Of a DNA stretch of 64,000 nt, positions 23,709 to 34,042 are shown in pieces. Position 1 is the first letter of the stretch; each line of letters begins with the position of its first letter. A model generated the notes under the pieces. It ran no database searches, was not told where the DNA came from, and saw only the letters and a list, made by a program, of their open reading frames with translations. A program made the translations under genes and the position numbers. Source of the stretch: Pseudovirgaria hyperparasitica. Taxonomy: Eukaryota; Ascomycota; Dothideomycetes; Acrospermales; Acrospermaceae. The DNA lies in contig NW_022985561.1 of assembly GCF_010093815.1 (NCBI RefSeq), forward strand, positions 4,045-68,044, in the 5' to 3' direction.

Positions 23709-23719
23709 TTCGGACCGAA
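23709..23719. promoter_or_regulatory. TTCGGACCGAA palindrome, site 2
   Basis: Exact copy of the 11 bp at 22829-22839, about 1.07 kb further from the peptide gene and just outside the MITE-like element. Confidence 0.35.
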
Positions 23720-24093
23720 ATGCTGTTTCATGCAGCAGAAGCCGCATGCATGCAGACTTCCTATCAATCAGTTCAGTTCAACTTTGGGCATCTAGTTGAA
23801 CTGGACTGAAGTACTTCAATCCTAGCCGTCGTAGAATTGGATTGAACTGTCAATCCTAGTAGTAGAATTGAAGTTGAACTGGACTGGACTGAAGAATATT
23901 AGTAAGATTAGCTAAAAGTCTTAAAGATAGAAAAAATTCATAGTATTTTGAGGCTATATATCTATATTACCTATATAGTAATTCTTAATATAAGTAAGTA
24001 ATAGGCTAAAAGGAGACTATTTAGGTTATTAATATATAGCTATTAGTAGAGAGACTCTATGTGGTTTTTTATATATGAGAGTGATGGATAAGT

Positions 24094-24244
24094 CACGTGA
24101 TAGTCACGTGATTATCACGTGGCTTCACTTATTCCATCACATGATGGCTCACGTGATATAGTCCATGATCGCTTACCTAGCAGGAGTCACATGCTTATCA
24201 TGTAATCACGTCACATGACACATCACGTGACATTGAGTCACGTG
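24094..24244. repeat. Cluster of six CACGTG boxes
   Basis: CACGTG starts at 24094, 24105, 24116, 24150, 24224 and 24239, mostly within TCACGTGA. Decayed forms (CACATG, CACGTCACATG) lie between. These are E-box type sites for bHLH factors, inside the MITE-like element. Confidence 0.75.
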
Positions 24245-24262
24245 ACATCTTCCTCATGAATC

Positions 24263-24394
24263 TATGGGAACTTTGGTAAATTAGACGTGGCAAAATTGAT
24301 TGACGTATCTACTAAGTCTATCTAAGTACTATATATACTAGCCTAACACTAAATAAGATCTAAGTAACGGGGATTACCTAATAGGAATCCTATA
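24263..24394 (-). repeat. 3' LTR of retroelement 2
   Basis: Starts TATGGGAACTTT, ends AATCCTATA on the plus strand. It is a direct repeat of 33207-33338. Confidence 0.9.
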
Positions 24395-24407
24395 TCTTCC
24401 CTCTTCT
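24395..24407 (-). promoter_or_regulatory. Polypurine tract of retroelement 2
   Basis: On the minus strand AGAAGAGGGAAGA directly abuts the LTR, as needed for priming plus-strand cDNA. It fixes the element's direction. Confidence 0.75.
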
Positions 24408-24729
24408 AATTATATAAGCTCCTATAAGACCGTTAAAGATAATTAACGGAGTTAGAATATATAATATAGGGAGGTAGGCGTGTGAAATCTCTTCGGCGCT
24501 AGGCCGTATTAGCGACACGTCGCGTAAGGGCGGTGGTCTAAGCTTATTTTAGTGCTAAATAGTCACCTTTACTATTCCTATATTCTACCGTTCTTTAACC
24601 TTACATTTCTTAACTAATTTAACCCTTTCCTTAGTTTTTCCAGCGCTAATTCCTTTTAATAATATCTAATAACATAGCTGAAACTCCTGCGAACTTAGAA
24701 ATTACTCTAATTAATGCTATAATTTCATG

Positions 24730-24737
24730 TATATAAA
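24730..24737 (+). promoter_or_regulatory. TATA-like box of the antisense extra gene
   Basis: TATATAAA-type sequence about 50 bp upstream of an ATG at 24786, followed by a pyrimidine-rich leader (CACCTTTTTCCCTTC). Points to independent transcription opposite to pol. Confidence 0.45.
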
Positions 24738-24785
24738 CTTTAACTTCACCTTTTTCCCTTCTAACTTAAACTTCCTATAGCGGAC

Positions 24786-26880
24786 ATGGTTATAAATAAG
24801 GATCTTTGTCGTGCTTTCTTAGGTCCTCCATATAGAAATCCTAACTGGTTATTACTTAATAAAGTATTAGCGGCGAATAAAGGTGCTCTAGATAGTAGGT
24901 TAAGTTACCTTATTCCTTAAGTATAGGTTAACTATATAGTTCGTAAGAGTTACTTAAAGATGGCCCACGGCTATCTATATCCGAACGGGCCTTAGGGTTC
25001 GCCATTCTTTTAAGAACTAGACCTAGAAGATAAAGCTTTAGCTTAGTTAATCGAAGAAGGCGGTTAGAGCCTTAAACCTAAGGTCTCTAAGGCTGAAGTT
25101 AAGGCTCCGGCCTCTTAAGGATCGGTAATAGCTATTAATAAGCCTCTTTCTAAGGTGGAAGGTGATTCGTTTAATATACCCTTCTATAAGAATCCTACTA
25201 ACCTATATAGATCTTCTAGATAAAGTTACGGGTCCGGAGTCTACGTTAATTACCCTTAATAAGCCCTTTGAAGTCTCTACGAAAGCTAGTCGGTTCGCGA
25301 ACCTATCGGAAGACTCTAATAATGTTTTCTATCCTAAAAATAAAGATAGGGAAAGCTCTAGGTTATTAGACCTCGATAGTAATACGTTAATCGAAGTTAA
25401 CGAGCTCGGCGATGTGGTTACTCCTAAGGCAACTAAGAAAGGTAAGTTACTAAGTCTTATATTAAGATTCTAGTTCCTAATTCTTATCTAGGCTCTCGTC
25501 CTAGAATACCTAGGACTCTAGTAAAGACCTGTAGTGCCGTAAGGACTCTATTAAAGGTGTTTAACAGCCCTAAAACTCGCTCCATAACTTCTAAGCTGGC
25601 TATTATAGACCTTAAAAGTCCTAATAAGGTCGTTAAGAAGACTCCCGTGAAGCGAAAGGGGTCTATAGCTTCTCGTAAGGTTAGTGCGATAGCGTAACCT
25701 ATAGTAAATAAACTTAATAGCTATAGCGATACCGAGATCGAAGTGGTAGATTGTATAGGCCTCCGAGTTCGATCTAATTACTACTTCTTTTTAGAGAAGT
25801 CTATCGAGTTTATATAGTAGTTGGCTTACTAGAGTAAGTCCTTATCTCGTTAATTATCTTTAATAGTTAGCTAACTTATTCTAGGGTGGCTGTTCTCGGA
25901 CCCTCCTATCGACGGAACGCTCTATAAGGAATTTATTAATGGCCTTATTAAGGCGTACGCCAGTGGTTAGCACGCCTCGATTCCGAAGGATCTACTTCCA
26001 TTCTATATAATAGATAAGTTCGGTAACTACTATTATCCTTAGGATATCGTAGTAGGAGGAGGGATCTTTCGGGATCCTTCGAAACGCCTAGATAGGTTGT
26101 ATCCCTATACTATTCTAGCTATCCTAGGCATGATGGCTCGCGGCGCATACTAGTACTTTAGCGATAGCGCCTATAGTTCTTATTCTACTAGCAAAGGCAT
26201 CTTTAGGGAGTGTATGCAGCTTTTTCCTAACGGGTTCCTACTATTTAAAGGTACCTGTTTAAACTATTTCTACTAAGGGAATAGGAAATTCTATAGCATG
26301 TCGCGTTATAAGTTATTCCTTTATATCGTTAAAGGCTTTTAATAGATTTAACGCGTTCCTATAGTATACCGTAGCGAGCGTAACGTTATTAAAAAGCGCT
26401 AATATACCGAGTAGTCTTCGTTTATAGAGATAACTAAGGCCACTAGAAAGTATTCGGCTGCTAAACTTCGTTAAAAGAAGTTATTAGGTCTTAAGGAGAC
26501 TAGGTTAAACTCTAAGGCTGGTCCTTCGCTCGTGAGTTAGATTTATATCTCGTGTGATCTCTAGCTAATTAAAAGGTTACAGCTATAATAGAATGGATAT
26601 ATTACGGCGGTCCGGAGGTCCTCGTTCCTAGCTTTAATAATACTATACCTCCCGACCCGAGCATTATCCCTATTCATTCTATATAGGACCTTAAAGATGA
26701 AGGACTTCCGCTTAACGAAGCCGTTGAAGATTGGTTTAGTCGTCCGATAAACGCGTTTAGCGAGGTTAGCCGCACGCCTTAAGGGCTACTATATAAGTTC
26801 TTAATTAACGATAGCATGCCCGAGGAGGGCGAGAAGGTGTTAGTATAATTTACGAAGAATCCACTGAATTCTACTCGTAA
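24786..26880 (+). pseudogene. Extra antisense reading frame in retroelement 2, function unknown
   Basis: From the ATG at 24786 it reads MVINKDLCRAFLGPPYRNPN and continues with RIP stops. There is at least one frame change near 25.2 kb. Further on it reads KVTGPESTLITLNKPFEV at about 25220-25275 and PKDLLPFYIIDKFGNYYYP near 25980-26040. About 650-700 codons can be followed, with a basic, lysine/serine-rich middle part and a more globular C-terminal part containing GGGIFRDPSKRLDRLYPYT. I do not recognise the family. It runs opposite to gag-pol and sits between the end of pol and the 3' LTR. Codon usage is obscured by RIP. Antisense extra frames are known in some plant and fungal LTR elements, but I cannot tie this one to any of them. 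Confidence 0.5.
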
Positions 26881-27099
26881 GGTCTAGGACTAAGTAGGCG
26901 GCTTCTATTTTATAATGATACCCCATCTTATTAAGCGTTAAAAGGCGTTAACGGCTTTCTTTTATCTCTGTTTGGTCTTACGGTTCTTAAATAGCGATTT
27001 TAGACTTATATAATATCATTATAAGTCCACGTCTTCTTTCTTTAACCTCCTAGTAATTTCTAAGGCTCGTTAATCTTCTTTAATAGCCGTATATGTTCT

Positions 27100-30000
27100 A
27101 AATAAGTGAATGGGGGGTTAGTAGTACTATATATAAAGGAGATAATTAGGGAAAGACTAAAGTTAGTTATATTCTAAGCTTTCCTATAATAGCTTTAAAG
27201 GTAATATCTTTTTCCGTAGGGAGTACCTCTCTCCCTCTAATCTATTAACTCGTCTTAACGCGCTGGCTATAGCCGCTTAGGTTTCTCTACTATATTCATC
27301 TATATAGGATCGCTTTCTCTTTCGCGTGTAAGGTTCGCTTTCTATAAGATCCCGTATAGGGATATCCGAGTTAGTTAGGGGTTATTTATTCGCTTCGTTA
27401 ACCTCCTTTAATACTTCTTCTATATCTAAGTCTATATCTATACTTATAGGATTCTTATATTCTAGTTAGATATCCTTATCTAAGTCTATTCGTGTATCAT
27501 TAAACTCGTCTCCTAAGCTTATTTCTTTAGGTAATTCTTCCTGTCTCGCTTCTATTATGGCTTCCTCTACCGTGTTAATCTCGTTTAACGGGTTATCTAT
27601 CGGTTTCTTAGTTATCGTTTAGGCTTCCTCTACCCTTAGAGCATCGTAGCTCTCTTTAATATTTATTATCGGCGGTTATATCGCTCTGCTATTCTCGTGT
27701 TATTCTTCTAGTATATTTTTTAGTTCGTTAATAATGATTAGCACTAGTACGATTAACGTAGTTACGGTAGCTCTCCGTTTACGTCGATTTCTTATATTAG
27801 TAAGCCTGATTTAACGCGTAATATCTACGTCTATCGAGCTCTCCTCTACTAAGAATAAACGTACGCCCTCGTACGTTAACTCTCGTTAACTCCATAGCTA
27901 CTATAGCCGGTTCCACTCCTTCTTAGGAAGGGAGGATAGAGTCGTCTAATATAGGGTAGGTTTCTCTTTCTCTAAAACCTTCTTAATGTCTAGTAAGTAA
28001 GGTGCCACTTGATTCCTAATTTCCTTAGACATTTATAAGTTAATCTCCTATCTCGTCTAGAAGTCATCTAGCTTATTAATGCCTCTTGCCGTAATTAGCC
28101 TATTGCCATGTATAAGGTGTCGTAGAATACGTCCGTTAGGTGTTTCTAGCGCGTATATACCTAAGGGGTGTTATATATAAACCTTATAGGGACCTAAGTA
28201 GTTCGTTTTGAACTTCGTTTTCTATTTATTCTTTAGTAAAACGATTTAACTAATAGATAGTCGCGCCTAGTCTTTAGGTTTAAGCCGAGTCGGATCTATA
28301 AGGTCTCGGTAAGCGGCTTCCATAAGTAGTTCGTTTAGCGCTAGCGTCCTAGCGTGTTATACTTTCTTAACTTGCTTAATAAGTTCGTTAAAGGATATTA
28401 ACTTATCCTTTTCTCTAGGAATATTCCCTAGTAAGTTAGGGTACTATCTATATACTAGATAATATAGACTAACTTCTATACTCCTGTGTCGTCGGATCCT
28501 CGTGGCGAAAACGGCGGCTGGTAAGTATATATCCTAGTTAGTTACTAGTTCGCCTATATACATGCGGGTAAGGATGCCTCCTAAGGTTCTATTAAGGCGT
28601 TCGACCTTTCCGTTTATACGAGGGTGATAAGGCGTAGTAAGTTTATATTCCGTCTTAAGGATACGTAGTAGTGCGCTAACCACTCTTAATAGGAACTACT
28701 AACTATTATCTAAGGTTAGTACGGCGGGGGGTCTAAAATCTATGAAGATTCGTTTATAAATGAACCTCGTGATAGACTCTACGGTCGCCTCGGGGACTAC
28801 CTATACGATAGGCTATCCCGTTGCGTAGTTAATTACTATTATTACCTAACTGTTACCGTTATGCGTAGTGGGGAGTACGCCTATAAAGTCGATACCCTAT
28901 TCTTTAAAGGGTGCTCGGCGTGTAACCCTATGAAACTATCTCTCGTGTTATGGATTTGGTGGCACTCGTTGCGCTAATTGGCATTGACGGTAATTGCGAG
29001 CGACCACCTCTACGTCTTTCTTCATTTTAAACTACCAGCCTTGTTTTTCTAGGGCTCCTAGTAGTCCGGGCCATATAAAGTGACCGAATTATTAATATAT
29101 AGTTTCTACTAGCAACTTGCGGTATTATTCCGGGATGTAAGGCGCTGAATTTTCCGCTAAATCTTCTTAACTATTATTAAAATCCTATAGCTTATATCGA
29201 AGTTTACTCTCGGCGTCGAGGCGTAGTCGAGATAGGATTTCGGGAGAGACTTTTAGTACATGCTCTATTAGGTCGGCTCCTTTTAGGAACTCGATAATTT
29301 AGGCTATGAGAACGTGTTTATTAACTTTACTTAATGGTATTACGGAGATCTCGCCTTAGAAGTCTAGCCTTCTACTAATGGCGTTAGGTACCACCGCCTT
29401 AGATCCTAGGCGATATTTTATGTCGAGATCGAAGCTTCCGAACTTATCAATCCATCTATCTATACGGCCTCCTTATTCCTTTATAGACTTAAGGAACTAT
29501 AGGCTATGGTAATCGGTTAGGATCGTCGTCTTCTTCGTTCCTAGTAGGTATCTCTAAGTGCGTAGGGCGTGTTTAATAGCGAGGAGTTCTTTTTCGTGAA
29601 CCGGATAGTTAAGCTCGGCGCCATTAAGCTTTCGTCCGTTAAACGCGATTAGCTAATACTACTTGCTAGGATCCTCCTAGTAGATTACTATACCGATCGC
29701 ATAGTTACTTACATCCGTTTTAATGTAGAAGGGCTTAGTCTTATTAGGTTAAGCTAGAACCGGTTCGGAATACAGGGCATTCTTTAGGGTCTTAAAGGTA
29801 AACGCCGTTAATAGCGTCCATCGAATAGGCCTATATTTCTATTTACGGATAAGAGGGTCTACTTCCTTAAGGAGGTCTATTAGGGGTGCGGCGATACTCG
29901 CGAATCCCTGGATATACCTCCGATAATAATTCGCTAGGCCGAGGAACTATCGGACTTCGCTAACGTTCGTAGGCTCTAGCCATTCGCGAATTACCTTAAT

Positions 30001-31300
30001 CTTATCCTTTATCGGGCGAAGTTATCCTTATAAGACGTGGTATCCATAGAAGTTAACTTCGGTCTAGCTAAAACTATATTTCTCCGGATTGGTAAGCAAG
30101 CGGTATTCACGGAGTAGGGCAAGTACTTTTAATAGTACTCTAGCGTGTTCTTCTATATCTTCGGAAAAGATAATAATGTCGTTAAGGTATACAACTACAG
30201 ATTTGTATAGTAGGGGTTAAAGGACTCGATTTATCATCTTTTAGAATGTGGTAGGTGCGTTTAATAGACCGAACGGCATTACCTTAAACTCGTATTTACC
30301 GTGAATTATATTAAAGGCGGTCTTAGGGACGTCTTCGTCGGCTACTCGTACTTGCTAAAACCCTAAGGTTAAGTCTATCTTGCTAAACACTATTAACTAG
30401 CCGAAGGCACGTAGGTATTCGTCTATACGCGGAAGAGGGGTCGTATCCTTACGCGTGAGTGTATTAAGTGCTCGATAATCAATATATATTCGTTATTTGC
30501 CTCCGGGTTTAGATACGAAAAGTACTAGGCTACCCTAGGTACTTTCTAATTCTTGGATAAGCCCTCGCTCGATAAGCTCCTATATCTACTTCTACTATTT
30601 AGCGATTTGTTCTAGGGAGAGGCGGTAGGCGGCGTTATTAACGGGTCGGCCGTCTCCTATATCTATCTTATAGTCCTATTATCTCGAAGGTAGTAGTCCT
30701 TTAGGTAGCTTTTCTTTAAAGACGTCCTAGTACTCCGTTAAAACCGTTTATAGCATTAGGTCGGGTGCCTATAGTATAGGAGGGTTGTCTTTCCTAATGA
30801 ACTATATTACACCTTACTTACAGCCGTTTAGATATTGTTTCCGTGCTTGGCTGGCGGTAAGGACGTTTAGCACTTGTTCTCCTTATAAGTTAATGTCGAT
30901 TAACGCGGGAATCCCCTTAAGGAGATACTCCTTAGTCCTTCCTCGAGCTACTAGCCTCCTAATTACTAGGGAATAGGATCTCCACGATATATTGGGATCC
31001 TATTTATAAAGCCATTCATAACCTAGAATTAGATTATAGCCCTTAAGGTCGAGTACTCTCGCAGAGACTTCGTAAGTGAAGCTTTCTATACGAAGAGGGA
31101 TTTTTATAACTTCTTAACTTGTTATTAGGGCTCCTAACGAAAGCTTAACACGTATTACGGGGGTAGGTTACGGTACTAGCTTTAGACGCCTAGTAACCTT
31201 CGTTAACGTATACGTTCTATTAGCCCTATAGTTAATAAGGACTAAAACCCTCTAGGGGTGGACTTCCCCTACGTAAGCCTTAAGTTCTAGTAACTATCTA
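27100..31300 (-). pseudogene. pol of retroelement 2 (reverse transcriptase, RNase H, integrase), RIP-degraded
   Basis: On the minus strand RT appears at about 30.9-30.05 kb with VVVYLNDIIIFSEDIEEH. YLND stands at the YLDD catalytic motif (30178-30189), so one aspartate is Asn by RIP. The integrase zinc-binding part near 29.1-28.97 kb reads FIWPGLLGALEKQGW...NYRQCQLAQR, with one cysteine changed to Tyr. The core carries GIDFIG (near 28.89 kb), LTLDNSQ and NGKVERLNR, so the D,D,E contexts remain legible. A GPY-type end follows at about 28.2 kb (YLGPYKVYI, HGNRLITARGINKL). A long charged tail runs to about 27.1 kb. Protease is presumably near 31.2 kb. TAG/TAA stops are scattered throughout. Confidence 0.78.
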
Positions 31301-31579
31301 CTAATAGAGTTTAGTTGATAGAGGCGATCGTCGATAACGTCCGTTAACTCCTCTTAATAATAGTAGATACTCTCTAGCGATTTATAAAGCGCGTTAATAT
31401 ATTCGTAGTCCCATGTGTTTATCTTGTTTTCATCGGTATTATTAGTATAGAAGCTCTTATAGTCGCTCGTGGTGTCTTCTATGTCTACTATAGGCGACTA
31501 GCTTTTAGGGCCTCTTCGTTAAAGACGCTTAACGCGTTATCCTCGGTAGTAACGTAGGCTAGCTTACCTAGAGTCGGAT

Positions 31580-32950
31580 TTTCGGGGTAGAATCTCGAGA
31601 TATATCCTAACTTCTTATAGTTAAAGTATTCTCGGGTTTCGTTAAGAGCTCTTAACGAGCCTCCTTAGTATTTACCACGGCCTCGGCCTCGGTTCTAGCC
31701 TCTACCACGGCCTCGGTTACTCTATTAACGCTTCACGAACGCGTGGAGCTTACCCTCGTCTCTAGAGTAGTCGCCTAATTTATCTTCACGTGTATATAAG
31801 TCCTTAGAAGGTTCGAATTCTTCCGGTTCCTCCTCTTCGTCTTAGTAATATATAGTATTAATATAATGAGTAGCCTCCCGCCTATAGTATTCGTTTCTAG
31901 AGTAGATATATAAGGCTTCCTCTAGCCTCTTCACCCATAGGTACTACTCTTCTAATTCTATAGGAGGAAAGGGCTGCTTTTCGATCTCACGTTAAACCTT
32001 AGACTTAAGGGCGCCTAGAATTCTACGCTATATCTTATATTTAGAAGGCATGGGTTATAGGAGTCGTGCCTTTTTAACGATAGCGTCGATAAGCTTTAAG
32101 GTAGATCCGAAACGATATTAAGTAAGGTTCTCCTATTCCTTTCTACGCTATTTAGGGCGATTAGTAGAGATATACGTTCGACGTATAATATCTAGAAAGC
32201 CGTCTAGTATTTAAGGACTATCTAGGTTATTACGTCCACGGGCTTCTATAAGGCTACGCTAGAGGGTGCGGATATGCTTTAATATATATATCCCGTAGAT
32301 TTATAGTTTCTTAAACTTAGGTATAGCTTCCTAGCGCTCTACTAATTCCACGGTATAAATCTATTCCTAGATTAATAAGTACTATTCCTCGTAGGCGTTA
32401 TCTCTAGTTTCTCCCGAGTATATATCGGGTACTTAGAGTAGAATGCGGCCTCTTCTTACTAGTATAGCTAGGCTCGCCCGGTTAGGGTTATTAAGGAGGA
32501 GGTTATTAAAGTCTCTTACTAGTTCTTCTCGAGTGATATAGTCGTTTCTTATTTATAACTCGAGTCGATTGGTATATATATTAATTAGTACTAACGTACG
32601 AGCGTCTCTAGTAAGGTCCCTTATAGCCGGGTTAGTATTAAGGAGCGCGGTAAGCGCGTTAATGGTGTTTAACGGCTTATTACGGGCGCGTCCTATATTT
32701 TAGGGAGCATTAGCTCCTCCTATAGGGACGTCGCCGTTACGATCGGGGTTCTATAAGGAAGATATCTTAATATAGCTTAGGTAAGGAAGGCGTTTCCTAG
32801 GGTGATAATTATCTTCCGAGTTAGAATTACGGCGTTAATTTATATTAACGAGTAGCTAGGATGTCTATCGCGGATATAGGGGGAGTTAATATATATTTTT
32901 CTTACGTGACTCTTTTAGCTTATTTTATAATATATTACTATCCGCTAGGA
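31580..32950 (-). pseudogene. gag-like region of retroelement 2
   Basis: Minus-strand frame with charged, helical capsid-like character, ending in a zinc-knuckle region at 31587-31628. It is broken by RIP stops. The start lies somewhere below the 5' LTR at 33207 and is not precise. Confidence 0.5.
31587..31628 (-). other. Zinc knuckle with all four ligands mutated to tyrosine
   Basis: YFNYKKLGYISRFY has the exact CX2CX4HX4C spacing of a retroviral-type zinc knuckle, with Tyr at each of the four ligand positions. TGC/TGT to TAC/TAT and CAC/CAT to TAC/TAT are single RIP-type transitions. Confidence 0.75.
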
Positions 32951-33206
32951 CTATCGAATTTAGTCGTTAAGCTTTATTACCGTAATTTCTATCTCCGAAA
33001 TTAGGATGTGTCGCTTTAGAGAAGGGTTTTTATATTAGACTCTAGGTTTATTCTTATTATCGTCTAGTAAGTTATATAGTTCGTCGTAAGCGTTAAATGT
33101 TTTTAACGAGTTCCCTTATATAAGGGGTGAGATAACTACCCCTTAGGAGGCATCGCCGAAGCGATAGCCTCCCTAGGAGGATAAAAACCAGATTTTAGCT
33201 ACTAGA

Positions 33207-33338
33207 TGTGGGAACTTTAGTAAATTAGACGTGGTAAAATTGATTGACGTGTCTACTAAGTCTATCTAAGTGCTATATATACCAGCCTAACGCTGAATAA
33301 GATCTAAGTAACGGGGATTACCTAATAGGAATCCCATA
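33207..33338 (-). repeat. 5' LTR of retroelement 2
   Basis: Starts TGTGGGAACTTT, ends AATCCCATA on the plus strand. AATC at 33339-33342 is the right target-site copy. Confidence 0.9.
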
Positions 33339-33557
33339 AATCTACCCGAATCACCTAACCTCAAGAGGATATCTACTAATATACCTATCTATATATAACT
33401 TCAGTTCAACTCAACTATTAGCAACTCAATCCTACCCTAGAATTGAATTGGACTGAAGATCCAACCCTTGGCAAGAGGCCTCAGTTGAACTGGACTGAGT
33501 CAATTCTGGAGAGGCAGAATTGAAGTTGGACTGATTGATAGGAACTCTGCATGCATG

Positions 33558-34042
33558 TTGGTTCCTCGTACCAAGATTGTCTCGGCATGGCTGTCTCACT
33601 GCTAGATCTGAGCATGCGATCGCTTGAAGGAAGCGAATTGAACAATCCATAAATTTTGCATTCACGTATCATGACAAGTACCGGGACTCGCATCGTACAC
33701 CTGGCAAAGCGATGTAATTGAACCGCCTGGCTAGGCGCATGCAGTGTTGTACTGCTTCAGTAGTACAAGCTCAAGTCCAAAGCCTTCTTTTCCATCACAT
33801 AATTGATAGCTGTTAAGTTAAAGTCGTCGTAGCATTCTAAGCAAACCAAATTGAGATTTCAAGAATGACAAACATGTGGCGAGAAAAGAAGTCATCAAGA
33901 GTAAGTGGCTTTACCTACAGGCAATGGGTAGCTCAGGGATACATTCCAGATCTCCAAGACGACTGTGCAGCCCCATCTCAGATAGTATGTCTCTCGTCCG
34001 CTATAAACGTCCAAATCCATGTCTCAATCATTACCTCGCAAT
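33558..34042. other. Intergenic, no gene recognised
   Basis: Region between the MITE-like element and the 3' end of the PLP enzyme gene. Short frames on both strands lack any supporting feature. Confidence 0.5.

Larger units (their letters stand above)
22642..23744. other. Intergenic region with two shared palindromes; no gene recognised
   Basis: It holds the upstream region of the small peptide gene. Several overlapping short frames exist on both strands but none has domain character or splice structure. The exact 11-bp palindrome TTCGGACCGAA occurs twice (listed separately). Confidence 0.5.
24263..33338 (-). mobile_element. Complete, RIP-inactivated Ty3/gypsy-like LTR retroelement with an antisense extra gene
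   Basis: The 132-bp LTRs (24263-24394 and 33207-33338) differ at nine positions, all transitions. A 4-bp duplication AATC (24259-24262 and 33339-33342) flanks it. On the minus strand, from right to left, come gag with a zinc knuckle, reverse transcriptase, RNase H, and integrase with a long tail. A polypurine tract (24395-24407) borders the left LTR, confirming minus-strand transcription. Between the pol end (about 27.1 kb) and the 3' LTR lies an extra frame on the plus strand, opposite to pol. Stop codons and altered active-site residues show it is dead. Confidence 0.88.
23745..33557. mobile_element. MITE-like element with inverted ends, split by retroelement 2
   Basis: The left end (from 23745) CATGCATGCAGACTTCC...ATCAATCAGT matches the right end (to 33557) read on the minus strand, CATGCATGCAGAGTTCC...ATCAATCAGT. 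Inside both ends are repeated copies of TCAGTCCAGTTCAAC and its complement. Without the nested retroelement (24263-33338 plus one AATC) it is about 730 bp, with no coding capacity. This fits a non-autonomous DNA transposon, but I could not define a clean target duplication, so the outer limits are approximate. Confidence 0.5.
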
